Below, in pieces: positions 19,138 to 28,282 of a stretch of 64,000 nt of DNA (the first letter of the stretch is position 1; each line of letters begins with the position of its first letter). The position numbers and the translations under genes are program-made. The stretch is from Desmonostoc geniculatum HA4340-LM1 (lineage in GTDB: Bacteria; Cyanobacteriota; Cyanobacteriia; Cyanobacteriales; Nostocaceae). The stretch spans positions 85,343-149,342 of the forward strand of contig JAHHHB010000006.1 of the NCBI GenBank assembly GCA_019359545.1, written 5' to 3'. The notes beneath the pieces are model-generated. The model did no database searches, was not told where the DNA came from, and worked only from the letters and a program-made list of their open reading frames with translations.

Positions 19138-20784
19138 GTGACATCATCTGTATTTGACTTGGAACGCCTTTTATTTACACCCATTACCGCAGAAACCAAC
19201 GCTATTCCCCTGATATTCGCCTTTCCCAATGAATACAGCGTTGGTATCACTAGCCTTGGCTATCAGGTAGTTTGGGCAACTTTGGCAATGCGTGATGATG
19301 TGCAGGTAAGCCGCTTATTTACTGATACTCATGAACAACTCCCCAGAAAGCCGGAAATTGTTGGATTTTCTATTTCCTGGGAATTGGATTATGTGAATAT
19401 TCTAAATTTGCTCGAATCTTTAGAAATTCCTATTTGGGCAACTTCTCGTGATGATTCTCATCCAATAATATTTGGTGGCGGCCCAGTTCTTACTGCTAAT
19501 CCAGAACCGGTTGCAGATTTTTTTGATGTCATTCTACTGGGGGATGGCGAAAATTTACTGGGTAATTTCATTGAAACTTACAAAGAAGTCAGAAATGCTT
19601 CAAGACAAACTCAACTACAAAGATTGGCACAAGTACCAGGTATTTATGTTCCGAGTTTATATGAGGTGGAATATCACACAAAAGATGGTACAGTAAAATC
19701 TATTAAACCAATTTCCGCAGAAATTCCCGCAGTGGTGCAAAAACAAACTTACCGAGGAAATACTTTATCAGCCTCGACTGTAGTTACCCAAAAAGCAGCT
19801 TGGGAAAATATTTACATGGTGGAAGTGGTGAGAAGTTGTCCAGAAATGTGCCGTTTTTGTTTGGCAAGTTATCTGACATTACCTTTTAGAACTGCGAGTC
19901 TGGAAGGTTCATTAATCCCAGCTATTGAAAGAGGTTTAGAAGTTACAAATAGGCTCGGATTATTGGGGGCTTCTGTAACTCAACATCCAGAATTTGCAGC
20001 GTTACTAGATTATATTAGTCAGCCAAAGTATGATGATGTTCGTCTGAGTATTGCTTCAGTCCGTACCAATACTGTAACAGTCCAGTTAGCAAAAACTTTG
20101 GCGCAACGAGACACGCGATCGCTTACCATTGCTGTAGAAAGTGGTTCCGAGAAAATCCGGCAAATCGTCAACAAAAAGCTGCATAACGATGAAATTATCC
20201 AAGCAGCCATCAATGCCAAGGCTGGTGGACTCACAGGTTTAAAACTCTACGGTATGGCGGGAATTCCCGGTGAACAAGCAGAAGATTTAGAACAAACCGT
20301 GGCGATGATGCACAGTATCAAAAAAGCTGCACCGGGATTGCGGTTAACATTTGGATGTAGCACGTTTGTACCTAAGGCACATACACCGTTTCAATGGTTG
20401 GGAGTGAATCGTCAAGCAGAAAAGCGGTTGCAGCTTTTACAAAAACAACTGAAACCAAAAGGGATAGAATTTCGCCCAGAAAGCTATAATTGGTCGATTA
20501 TACAGGCTTTGTTATCCAGGGGCGATCGCAGACTCTCCCAACTTCTGCAACTAACTCGTAACTTTGGTGATTCCTTGGGTAGCTACAAACGTGCTTTCAA
20601 ACAACTCAAAGGACAAATCCCCGACTTAGATTTTTACGTCCACGCCGATTGGTCAACAGAGCAAATATTACCCTGGAGTCACTTGCAAGGACCTCTGCCA
20701 CAGTCTACACTACTAAAGCATTTGGCTGAAGCTAAGAGTTATTTCGACTCAGCCCAAAAGGGGACTGGGAATTGGGGGAGATGA
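19138..20784 (+). CDS. B12-binding-domain radical SAM protein, 548 aa
   Basis: The N-terminal part (about 1-200) has the Rossmann-like B12-binding pattern (AFPNEYSVGITSLGYQ, GGGPVLTANPEPVADFFD, LGDGEN). The radical SAM core follows with the [4Fe-4S]-binding CPEMCRFC motif (about 237-244) and a GSEKIRQIVNKKL segment. Such enzymes generate a 5'-deoxyadenosyl radical; the substrate is not known here. The GTG start lies 21 bp after the SemiSWEET gene. The last six codons (KGTGNWGR) run into a GGGAGATGAGG-type repeat, so the original C-terminus has probably been replaced by repeat sequence. CPXCG and SRPBCC genes follow on the same strand. Confidence 0.85.
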   Translation: MTSSVFDLERLLFTPITAETNAIPLIFAFPNEYSVGITSLGYQVVWATLAMRDDVQVSRLFTDTHEQLPRKPEIVGFSISWELDYVNILNLLESLEIPIWATSRDDSHPIIFGGGPVLTANPEPVADFFDVILLGDGENLLGNFIETYKEVRNASRQTQLQRLAQVPGIYVPSLYEVEYHTKDGTVKSIKPISAEIPAVVQKQTYRGNTLSASTVVTQKAAWENIYMVEVVRSCPEMCRFCLASYLTLPFRTASLEGSLIPAIERGLEVTNRLGLLGASVTQHPEFAALLDYISQPKYDDVRLSIASVRTNTVTVQLAKTLAQRDTRSLTIAVESGSEKIRQIVNKKLHNDEIIQAAINAKAGGLTGLKLYGMAGIPGEQAEDLEQTVAMMHSIKKAAPGLRLTFGCSTFVPKAHTPFQWLGVNRQAEKRLQLLQKQLKPKGIEFRPESYNWSIIQALLSRGDRRLSQLLQLTRNFGDSLGSYKRAFKQLKGQIPDLDFYVHADWSTEQILPWSHLQGPLPQSTLLKHLAEAKSYFDSAQKGTGNWGR

Positions 20785-20871
20785 GGGAGATGAGGGAGTG
20801 AGAGATAAGAATTAATAACCAATGCCCCATGCCCCATGCCCCATGCCCAAAAATTCATACCTGAAAACTTG

Positions 20872-21060
20872 ATGCAAACCACAGCTGAGTATTACTGCGC
20901 TTATTGCGGCGAACCAAACTTAACTTTTATTGATTTGAGTGCTGGGGGACAACAATCCTATGTAGAAGATTGTCAAGTTTGCTGTAACCCAAATATTTTG
21001 TATGTCCGAGTTGATGAAGACACCCTGGATATTGAGATTGATACTGAATCTGAAAGTTGA
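20872..21060 (+). CDS. CPXCG-motif cysteine-rich small protein
   Basis: 62 residues beginning MQTTAEYYCAYCGE. Two Cys pairs (CAYC and CQVC) are placed as in the CPXCG family of small putative zinc-binding proteins, followed by an acidic tail (DEDTLDIEIDTESES). I prefer the ATG at 20872 over 20836 because the first 12 codons of the longer frame come from a CCCATGCCC repeat. The function is unknown. It lies between the radical SAM gene and the SRPBCC gene, probably co-transcribed. Confidence 0.8.
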   Translation: MQTTAEYYCAYCGEPNLTFIDLSAGGQQSYVEDCQVCCNPNILYVRVDEDTLDIEIDTESES

Positions 21061-21079
21061 ATTTTAGGTTTTTCTTTCC

Positions 21080-21532
21080 ATGCTGCACTTTAAACATTCC
21101 TCAGTAATCAACGCACCAGCAGAAGTAGTTTGGAAATTTCACGAAAGACCAGACATTTTACAACTGCTGACTCCACCTTGGCAGCCACTCCAAGTAGTCC
21201 GCCGTGATGGAGGGCTTGATGTGGGTGCTATCACAGAATTTCGCTTGTTTCTGGGCCCATTACCCTTAACTTGGCTGGCACGTCATACTGAATACGAAAA
21301 ATATCGCCTATTCACTGACGAACAGATATCTGGCCCTTTTGAGTCTTGGGTACATCGACATGAATTTGAACCAGAAGATGCTGATAAAACTAGGCTGACT
21401 GATGCTATTTCCTTTTCAATGCCTGGTGGAGGAACAGTTGAATTTATCAGCGGTTGGTTAGTCCAAGCACAGCTAGAAGCAATGTTTCGCTATCGCCACT
21501 ATGTAACGAAGCGAGAATGCGAGTCACAATAA
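21080..21532 (+). CDS. SRPBCC-fold (START-like) protein, 150 aa
   Basis: A single helix-grip domain: HSSVINAPAEVVWKFHERPDIL at the N-terminus, LTPPWQPLQVV, GPLPLTWLARHTEYEKYRLFTDEQ, PFESWVHRHEFEP and a C-terminal long helix MFRYRH. This resembles the cell-division-inhibitor/oligoketide-cyclase-like SRPBCC proteins that bind hydrophobic ligands. The ligand is not inferable. It is 19 bp after the CPXCG gene. Confidence 0.8.
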   Translation: MLHFKHSSVINAPAEVVWKFHERPDILQLLTPPWQPLQVVRRDGGLDVGAITEFRLFLGPLPLTWLARHTEYEKYRLFTDEQISGPFESWVHRHEFEPEDADKTRLTDAISFSMPGGGTVEFISGWLVQAQLEAMFRYRHYVTKRECESQ

Positions 21533-21911
21533 TCAAATCAAGGATATTAGGAATTTGAGGTATTAATTATTGCCAGTTTTTGGTTATTTACTTAGTCTGA
21601 CAAGCAAAAACAGTTTTTGGTATGGGGCTATTTGTGTAATAATAGTTAACGTATCTTAATATTTTTCAATAATTTCAGAGTCCTAGCACTCTCCAGTCCA
21701 AAACACTGACCACTAATAGAATTTTCTGGCTAGTGGTTAGTAATTTTGTCATAACTATATTTCAATATGGCTCAGTTAACGATTATTCGTGGAGAAATTG
21801 GCCTTTGAAGACGCGATTTATCGCGTCTCTACATGAGGGTTTTGGGTTTATCTGAACTGTATTGGACTAGATTTTAAGAATTTTTACCTGAATGCTAGGC
21901 GGAGTAAAGGC
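21533..21911. other. Intergenic region upstream of crtW
   Basis: 379 bp with no coding frame. It contains the small element at 21762-21866 and a palindrome AGACGCGATTTATCGCGTCT (21809-21828) that recurs at 54.4 and 54.6 kb. Confidence 0.45.
21762..21866. mobile_element. MITE-like element, 105 bp
   Basis: The ends are TCAATATGGCTCAGTTAA (21762-21779) and the inverted TCCAATACAGTTCAGATAA (21848-21866), an imperfect terminal inverted repeat. The interior carries the AGACGCGATTTATCGCGTCT palindrome and a TCTACATGAGGGTTTTGGG tail that is nearly repeated at 54607-54626. Confidence 0.45.
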
Positions 21912-22676
21912 GTGATCCAGTTAGAACAACCACTAAATCATCAAACAAAACTAACCCCATTACTAAAAAATAAATCTACTTTTAGGGGACTTTTCATTGC
22001 TATTTTTATTATTGGCGTATGGGCTATAAGTCTAGTTTCCTTACTTTTAGTTGATATCTCGAAATTAAATTTTTGGATTTTATGCATTTTGATCCCTTGG
22101 CAAACATTTTTATATACGGGGTTATTTATTACATCTCACGATGCTATGCATGGGTTGGTATTTCCCCAAAAATCTAAGATTAATCACTTGATTGGGAAGT
22201 TGAGCCTATCTCTTTACGGGCTTTTACCATATCAGAAACTATTGACCAAACATTGGTTACATCACCGGAATCCCGCGAGTCAAATAGATCCAGATTTCCA
22301 TGATGGAAAACACAAAAATTTCTGGGCTTGGTATTGTAATTTTATGATAAATTACTGGAGTTGGGGACAAATGATTGCCATAACTTTCAGCTATCAATTT
22401 GCTAATCGTATACTCCAGATACCCCATGAAAATTTAATTTTATTTTGGGTGTTACCCTCGCTTTTGAGTTCATTACAACTATTTTATTTTGGTACTTTTA
22501 TACCCCACAGTGAGCCAATAATGGGTTATGTTCAACCTCATTGTGCCCAAACTATTGACTGTCCAACTTGGTTGTCATTTATTACGTGTTATCATTTTGG
22601 CTACCACAAAGAACATCACGAATATCCCCATGTTCCCTGGTGGCAACTACCAGGAATTTACAAAAAGAATAAATAA
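21912..22676 (+). CDS. crtW: Beta-carotene ketolase CrtW
   Basis: 254 residues, membrane-bound di-iron oxygenase of the fatty-acid-desaturase fold. It introduces 4-keto groups into the beta-rings of carotenoids, giving echinenone or canthaxanthin. His motifs are HDAMHG (about 76-81), KHWLHHRNPAS (about 115-125) and YHKEHHEYPHVPWW near the C-terminus, in the right order and spacing. About four membrane segments. The GTG start at 21912 follows GGAG 9 bp upstream. It is a single gene; an MITE-like element lies in its probable promoter region and could affect expression. Confidence 0.9.
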   Translation: MIQLEQPLNHQTKLTPLLKNKSTFRGLFIAIFIIGVWAISLVSLLLVDISKLNFWILCILIPWQTFLYTGLFITSHDAMHGLVFPQKSKINHLIGKLSLSLYGLLPYQKLLTKHWLHHRNPASQIDPDFHDGKHKNFWAWYCNFMINYWSWGQMIAITFSYQFANRILQIPHENLILFWVLPSLLSSLQLFYFGTFIPHSEPIMGYVQPHCAQTIDCPTWLSFITCYHFGYHKEHHEYPHVPWWQLPGIYKKNK

Positions 22677-23094
22677 TCCGGGAATAGCCATCAGAGGCTG
22701 TACGTTCGCTGATTGTTGCAGCAGAATTCAGAATGGGCTACGCCCCGCTGCGCTAACAGGAGTCAGAATTGAGAAGTCAGAACTCAGAATTCTGAATTAC
22801 AGCAGTTTTCACGTATTTGAACCACATCTGTCGTAGGGGCACAGCAATGCTCATTGGTGTCAACTTAACGTGAAACCCTTGTCCAGACAGGATATTGAGT
22901 TCATTTACTCACCGCGTTACCCCACCCTAACCCTCCCCTTTACAAGGGGAGGGAACCGGATTTCTTTTTCCCCCCAATGCATCGGGGGGATTAAGGGGGG
23001 TAAAAGGTATGTGGGACACGCGTTTGAGCTTAAGTTGATACCAATGATAGCTATGCGCCCCTACCTTTTACATCACAAAAGCGAGACATGCAAT
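22677..23094. other. Repeat-rich gap between crtW and cofG
   Basis: 418 bp. It contains GGGCTACGCCCCGCTGCGC and tandem GAATTCAGAAT-type repeats, the 70-bp dispersed repeat (22832-22901), a hairpin-forming CCCTCCCCTT/AAGGGGAGGG repeat (22928-22952), and AGCTATGCGCCCCTAC at 23049-23064, a half copy of the 46.8-kb palindrome. The cofG frame stays open upstream through part of this, but that translation is repeat-derived. Confidence 0.5.
22832..22901 (+). repeat. 70-bp dispersed repeat, copy 1
   Basis: It shares CGTAGGGGCAC, GGTGTCAACTTAACGTGAAA, CCCTTGT and GATATTGAGTT, at the same spacing, with 40381-40450. No terminal inverted repeat is obvious. Confidence 0.7.
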
Positions 23095-24057
23095 ATGCCA
23101 ATTAATAATTCTCACGTTGTTACTTATAGCCCTGCTTATACGATTGTTCCTACTTATGAGTGCTTCAATCGCTGTAGTTACTGCAACTTTCGCACTGAAC
23201 CAGGTAAAAATCCCTGGATGAATATCTCGGATGCAGAAGGTATTCTAAAACCACTTCAAAGTGAAAAAGTTTATGAAATTCTTATTCTTAGTGGTGAAGT
23301 TCATCCCCATTCACCAAAGCGTCAGGAGTGGTTTAGCCGGATTTATGATTTGTGTGAATTAGCACTTTCAATGGGGTTTCTACCTCATACTAATGCAGGA
23401 CCATTGAGTTTTGCAGAGATGCAAAAGCTGAAGCGTGTAAATGTTTCGATGGGGTTGATGTTGGAACAGTTAACGCCGACATTGTTAAATACTGTACATC
23501 GACATGCACCGAGCAAATTACCAGAAGTAAGGCTGCAACAATTAGAATGGGCGGGAGAGTTACAGATTCCTTTTACAACAGGATTACTTTTAGGAATTGG
23601 CGAAACTGCTGATGATTGGTGGGAAACATTAGCAGCAATATCTGAATTTCATCAGCGTTACCACCATATCCAAGAAGTAATTCTACAACCTCATAGTCCA
23701 GGAAATCAGCAGAGTTTTAATGCACCGCCTTTTAACCCCCATAAATTACCAGAAGTCATTGCTAAAGCACGTGAAATTTTACCAGGGGATATTACGATTC
23801 AAATTCCGCCGAATTTAGTTAAGGATGACCGATGGTTAGTTGCTTGTATCGAAGCTGGTGCGCGGGATTTAGGCGGAATTAGCCCAAAAGATGAAGTTAA
23901 CCCTGATTATCCTCATCTTCAGGAGCAGGTGTTGAGAGAAATTTTACAGCCTGTGGGGTGGGAGTTAATTGGGCGTTTACCAATTTATCCGCAATTTGAT
24001 GGTTGGTTATCCCAGGAGTTGCAAACGTCGGTGAGATGTTGGCGAAATACTTTATGA
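23095..24057 (+). CDS. cofG: FO synthase subunit CofG (radical SAM)
   Basis: The start is set at ATG 23095 (MPINNSHVV), just before the conserved core. The 320-residue product has the radical SAM cluster motif CFNRCSYCNFR (about 24-34), then PHTNAGPLSF, MGLMLEQLTPTLLNTVHRHAPSK and HIQEVILQPHSPG, characteristic of CofG. With CofH it makes 8-hydroxy-5-deazaflavin (FO) from a pyrimidine and tyrosine. In cyanobacteria FO serves as an antenna chromophore of DNA photolyase. No cofH lies in this window. The frame extends 75 codons upstream, but that part encodes intergenic repeats. Confidence 0.9.
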   Translation: MPINNSHVVTYSPAYTIVPTYECFNRCSYCNFRTEPGKNPWMNISDAEGILKPLQSEKVYEILILSGEVHPHSPKRQEWFSRIYDLCELALSMGFLPHTNAGPLSFAEMQKLKRVNVSMGLMLEQLTPTLLNTVHRHAPSKLPEVRLQQLEWAGELQIPFTTGLLLGIGETADDWWETLAAISEFHQRYHHIQEVILQPHSPGNQQSFNAPPFNPHKLPEVIAKAREILPGDITIQIPPNLVKDDRWLVACIEAGARDLGGISPKDEVNPDYPHLQEQVLREILQPVGWELIGRLPIYPQFDGWLSQELQTSVRCWRNTL

Positions 24058-24093
24058 ATATCCTTTTGAGGTAGGAAAAAGAAACTATCTTCG

Positions 24094-24393
24094 TTAGGCT
24101 GTGATGATTTCTTGGACTAAAACGTAAGGTTGGACGATGAGAGTATTAAATCGCTTGGTGGCATCGGTATTCCATTCTCCCAGCTGTGCTGTGGTGGGTT
24201 TGGTAATCAATTGTTCATCAATCCATTGTTGCACTGATGGAGTATTATCATTTGCGATCGCTACCCCAACATCCACTAAGCTTAACTCAAGCGCCACCAA
24301 AATTACTGCATCTCGCTGCACATGAGGAATTAGCCACTCCCACTCTGCCTCATCCACAGTTTCTGTTAATTCTGCTCTTAAATCCGACATCAT
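24094..24393 (-). CDS. DUF2288 protein, 99 aa
   Basis: A short cytoplasmic protein with the DUF2288 pattern: LRAELTETVDEAEWEWLIPHVQRDAVILVA, then DVGVAIANDNTPSVQQWIDEQLI and a final PYVLVQEII. The function is unknown. Its stop is 37 bp from the convergent cofG stop. Confidence 0.8.
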   Translation of the reverse strand: MMSDLRAELTETVDEAEWEWLIPHVQRDAVILVALELSLVDVGVAIANDNTPSVQQWIDEQLITKPTTAQLGEWNTDATKRFNTLIVQPYVLVQEIITA

Positions 24394-24642
24394 TCCTCAA
24401 TTGTTATTTCTAGATAGCCATTTTTATATTATTCACTAGTTCGTAGTTTCTGACAAATGACCAAATTTTAGATTTTGGATTAAAAATTCAAACTCTAAAA
24501 ATCTCTATTCGCGTAATGTCTAGTAGAGAAGCTACCAAATTTATTTGTGGAACAAATCAAAAATATACAATTTTTTACTCAAGCTAGGAAGAAGGTATGG
24601 GGTCAATCTAAAATCCAAAATCTCAAATCTAAAATTCTTTGA

Positions 24643-25680
24643 CTAAACTTCAGATTTCATTTCCTCAATCTCAAATAAAGACACAATTACTCCAGCGATG
24701 GGAATAGATATAAAAACACCCAATAATCCTGCTACTCTGGCACCTACTAGTAAAGCAAAGAATACTACTACAGGATTCAGATTCAGCGCACCTTGCATAA
24801 TTCTTGGTGCAATCAAGTTGTCTTGTATCTGTTGAAGCACAATGCAAGTTATCAATACTTTCAATGCCAACCAAAAGCCTTGAGATAATACAACTAAAGT
24901 TATAATGCTGATTCCTAATGTTGCGCCTATGCCAGGAATAATATCAATAATCCCAACGATTACTGATAATAATAAGGCAAAAGGTACTTGTAATATTAAG
25001 AAAACTAAGAAAGTGGTACTTGTCAGGAATAAACTTAATAAAAACTGACCTCGAAAAAATCCGAGAAAGGCACGTCTGATGACCTTAGTAAATCTGTCAC
25101 GGCGTTGTTTTGGTACTATTTTTAATATAAAGTTCCATAGCTTTTCTCCGTCTAACAACATGAAAAAAGCTACAACTGCAATCAAGGTAAAAGTGACGAA
25201 ATTTGTCAAAAAACTTTGTAATATAGCTAAAGTAGTGACAATACTTGAAATAGCTTGATTTCGCAATTGTTCTTGAACAAAACTTAAATCTATCTGAAGA
25301 TTACGACTGCGTAAAAATTCTTCTAATTGGTCTAATAGGGGTAATAAAGAATTTAAAAATCCAGTTATAGTATCAATTAATTGTTGTCCTTGGGATAAAA
25401 CCGTTAAACCTACGGTAATTATCAAACCGCCAATAATTACAATACTGAGTAAGAAAACTACGCCAACTGCTACGCCGTGGGGCAAAAAACGCCGTAACCA
25501 TTCTACAGGATAGCTGAGCAAAAAAGCCAAAATCGCGGCGAATGTGAAAATAACGATGACTGCTTCAAAGTAAGCTAAAAGTTGTACAATTGCCCATCCT
25601 GAAGCAACTAAGAGCAAAAAGCGGACTAACGCCAGATTATTTAATCGTTGCCATAAGTTTTTGGCTTCAAAGCCGCTCAT
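24643..25680 (-). CDS. AI-2E family transporter (PerM type), 345 aa
   Basis: Polytopic protein with the family arrangement: two N-terminal helices (LALVRFLLLVASGWAIVQLL and EAVIVIFTFAAILAFLL), a long pair of helices with an amphipathic loop (LQIDLSFVQEQLRNQ), and the C-terminal signature GIIDIIPGIGATLG plus QQIQDNLIAPRIMQ. Members export varied small molecules or act as Na+/H+ antiporters, so the substrate is open. Monocistronic; GATTTTGGATTTTGG repeats lie just upstream. Confidence 0.85.
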   Translation of the reverse strand: MSGFEAKNLWQRLNNLALVRFLLLVASGWAIVQLLAYFEAVIVIFTFAAILAFLLSYPVEWLRRFLPHGVAVGVVFLLSIVIIGGLIITVGLTVLSQGQQLIDTITGFLNSLLPLLDQLEEFLRSRNLQIDLSFVQEQLRNQAISSIVTTLAILQSFLTNFVTFTLIAVVAFFMLLDGEKLWNFILKIVPKQRRDRFTKVIRRAFLGFFRGQFLLSLFLTSTTFLVFLILQVPFALLLSVIVGIIDIIPGIGATLGISIITLVVLSQGFWLALKVLITCIVLQQIQDNLIAPRIMQGALNLNPVVVFFALLVGARVAGLLGVFISIPIAGVIVSLFEIEEMKSEV

Positions 25681-25849
25681 ATTAATTTTGGATTTTAGAT
25701 TTTGGATTTTGGATTTTGGATTATAAAGTCTTTAGAAAAAGCTGTTAGTGGAATTGTTAGACAAAACTACTGAGACTATTGAATTTAAGATTAGAGAAAT
25801 GTGATAGCGATCGCCACCCCCCTAAAGTATATATTTGGACTGCTCTAAC

Positions 25850-26503
25850 TCATCGTCCTAAATCATGCATTTGATTAATCACAGTGGTACACTTTTGTGC
25901 CAAAGCCTCCAATTCTTCTTTATTACTGGAACTGGGAGCATCAATTAAGTTACCAATTCTGACTGTCACGGGAACGGCGCGGGGTATTTTCGAGCCTTTT
26001 TCTAAAATTGCCTCAGTACCCCAAACACTTACTGGCAATATTGGGGCTTTGGCTTTCGCTGCTAACAGTAGCGCACCTCTTTTAGGGTCTGTAATTCGAC
26101 CATCTGGTGTGCGAGTACCTTGCAAGAAAACACCGACAGCCCAACCGTTATTCAGGTATTCTAAGGCTGAACGGATGGCATTGCGATCGGCACTTCCCCG
26201 ACTCACTGGGTAAGCACCATACAATTTAATCGCTTGCGCCAAAACTGGGATATTAAATAATTCTTCTTTAGCCATGTACGCTACTGGACGGCGTACACAA
26301 TTAGAGACAATTGGTGGGTCAAAGTAACTGGCATGATTACTTACTACCACCAATGGCCCTGAATGAGGGACATTTTCCGCGCCATAAATCTTACCCCGAA
26401 AGTAAGCGTGAAGCATGGGGCTGACGACTGACCATTTAAAGGCGTGGTAAAGTGCCAGACTAATAAACGGTTCGCGGTTTTGGTCCACAGAAGATAATGC
26501 CAA
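25850..26503 (-). CDS. plsC: 1-acyl-sn-glycerol-3-phosphate acyltransferase (PlsC family)
   Basis: 217 residues. The catalytic HX4D motif is HASYFD (about 51-56); the substrate-binding EGTR motif is present as QGTRTPDG, and GALLLAAKAKAPILPVSV corresponds to the third block. It acylates lysophosphatidic acid at sn-2, making phosphatidic acid for membrane lipids. No long membrane anchor, as in many cyanobacterial paralogues. Gln in place of Glu in the EGTR block is a modest deviation, so a different acyl acceptor is possible. Confidence 0.85.
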   Translation of the reverse strand: MALSSVDQNREPFISLALYHAFKWSVVSPMLHAYFRGKIYGAENVPHSGPLVVVSNHASYFDPPIVSNCVRRPVAYMAKEELFNIPVLAQAIKLYGAYPVSRGSADRNAIRSALEYLNNGWAVGVFLQGTRTPDGRITDPKRGALLLAAKAKAPILPVSVWGTEAILEKGSKIPRAVPVTVRIGNLIDAPSSSNKEELEALAQKCTTVINQMHDLGR

Positions 26504-26836
26504 TTAGACTGACATTTAGCATAAGCGATCGCAATGCCCAAGGCAAATGAATCAGGGGGGGAGTGGGGAGTGGTGTAGCTGGTGAGTTAGTGAAAAGCGC
26601 TGTATATGTGGTCTGGGTGATTAGCGATCGCTAAAATCAAAGCCAAGGGTATTAGAGTATACAGATTAACACAATTCATTACTCAAAGTCATAATTGTTG
26701 TGATCGCTCATCAAATCACCAAAGAAAAACAACCAGAAAAATAGATTTTAAATTACCCATTTCCAGCGATAACTTAATTTATAATTGAGTCACCTTTCAT
26801 CTGTTTGGGTTAAATGTCAAAACATCAATAATTTTT
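26504..26836. other. Intergenic region, no feature seen
   Basis: 333 bp between minus-strand genes, with several HIP1-type GCGATCGC sites. There is no convincing frame, terminator or operator. Confidence 0.4.
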
Positions 26837-27379
26837 TTAATCATCGATGAATTGTTGTAACAATGTCTCAATACTAGCATTATGATCCAGAAAAGAAAAT
26901 AAATGGAAATATTGGAGTTTCCCTTGTTTATCTAATACAAACTGTGCTGGTAAAGGCGCTCCCAGAGCTTGTCCTACATTATAGGTACGAAACACTCGAC
27001 AACTGGGATCGCTAAGTAACGGCATTTGTAAGCCTAAATCCCTCACGACTACTTGACTCTGCCGTTCATCGGTACTAGTAACCATCAAAACTTCTATTCC
27101 ACGATTTTTAAATTGTTCGTAATTTTCATTCAAAGCTTTGATGTGGGGAAAACAAAAAGGGCAGTATTGCTTTTCAGTAAATATGCGAGTAAAAGCAAGT
27201 AATACTGGTTGTTTACCTTTATAATCAGACAGTTTTACTAAAGTACCGTTGGTAATATCTAGCAACTGAAAATCTGGTGTTCCTACCCCTAATCTAAGTT
27301 GATTTGTAGCCGGAACTGGTAAAAAGTTACGAAAGAATCGCTCATTTAATAAGCCGGTAAAATCAGTTGAAGTAAGCAT
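26837..27379 (-). CDS. Peroxiredoxin/redoxin-domain protein (AhpC/TSA-like), 180 aa
   Basis: The start is placed at ATG 27379 (MLTSTDFTG). The upstream 51 codons of the open frame encode CCCATTCCC-type repeats. Thioredoxin-fold with LGVGTPDFQLLDITNG, LAFTRIFTEKQYCPFCFPH (CxxC, about residues 85-88), VLMVTSTDERQSQVV and LSDPSCRVFRTYNVG. This resembles the cyanobacterial peroxiredoxin-like/redoxin group that reduces peroxides or thiols. It lies 160 bp after the 2-Cys peroxiredoxin on the same strand, suggesting a shared oxidative-stress role. Confidence 0.75.
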   Translation of the reverse strand: MLTSTDFTGLLNERFFRNFLPVPATNQLRLGVGTPDFQLLDITNGTLVKLSDYKGKQPVLLAFTRIFTEKQYCPFCFPHIKALNENYEQFKNRGIEVLMVTSTDERQSQVVVRDLGLQMPLLSDPSCRVFRTYNVGQALGAPLPAQFVLDKQGKLQYFHLFSFLDHNASIETLLQQFIDD

Positions 27380-27539
27380 ATTTTTTAGATTATTTAAAAT
27401 AATTGGGCATTGGACATTGGTTATTAATTCTTCTCCCTCATCCCCATTCCCCATTCCCTTTTGATGAGAAAACCACAGATAGATTTTTTGCTTATCTGTG
27501 GTTATTGTTGATTGCCGAATTAACTCCAGCAAATCTAAT

Positions 27540-28151
27540 CTAGACAGCAGAGAAGTAAACTTTGGACTTCACTGGGTCAGGATTCATTGTTTTGTCACCA
27601 GGTTGCCAACCAGCTGGGCACACTTCGTCTGGGTGAGATTGAACATACTGAATTGCTTGTAATGTCCGTAGGGTTTCATCAACGCTACGACCAAAAGCTA
27701 AGTTGTTAATTGTGGCGTGCTGTATGATACCATCTTTGTCGATGATGAACAGACCACGCAAGGCAATGCCTGCTGCTGGGTCAAGCACATTGTAAGCAGC
27801 GCTAATCTCTTTCTTGATGTCGGAGACTAGAGGATAATTCAGGTCGCCAACGCCACCAGACTTACGATCGGTTTGAATCCAAGCGAGGTGGGAGAATTCG
27901 CTATCTACGGAAGCCCCAAGGATTTCCGTATTAATTTTCTTGAATTCTTCGTAGCGATCGCTAAATGCTGTAATTTCAGTAGGACAAACAAATGTAAAGT
28001 CTAGGGGGTAGAAAAACAGGACGACGTACTTACCGCGATAATCGGAAAGTTTGATTGTCTTAAATTCCTGGTCTACCACAGCGGTTGCTGTGAAATCGGG
28101 AGCTTGCTGACCAACGCGGAGGCTTCCTTCTGTTCCGTAAGTTAGGGACAT
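27540..28151 (-). CDS. 2-Cys peroxiredoxin
   Basis: 203 residues. It reduces H2O2 and alkyl hydroperoxides using a peroxidatic Cys in [12 protein letters not shown] (about Cys56) and a resolving Cys in [11 protein letters not shown] (about Cys178). The typical [16 protein letters not shown] block and a YF-type C-terminal tail (KSKVYFSAV) are present. Electrons come from thioredoxins or NTRC in cyanobacteria. It sits divergent from the debranching enzyme gene. Confidence 0.95.
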   Translation of the reverse strand: MSLTYGTEGSLRVGQQAPDFTATAVVDQEFKTIKLSDYRGKYVVLFFYPLDFTFVCPTEITAFSDRYEEFKKINTEILGASVDSEFSHLAWIQTDRKSGGVGDLNYPLVSDIKKEISAAYNVLDPAAGIALRGLFIIDKDGIIQHATINNLAFGRSVDETLRTLQAIQYVQSHPDEVCPAGWQPGDKTMNPDPVKSKVYFSAV

Positions 28152-28282
28152 TAACTCAATTCTCCTTTATCGGTTTAGTAGCGTTGGAATTTGGGTCAGG
28201 TAAAACTCACCCATCCACGCTCTCACAGTTTGATTACGATCTGTTACGACTATATCATACTCATAACGATTTTGAGTAGCAA

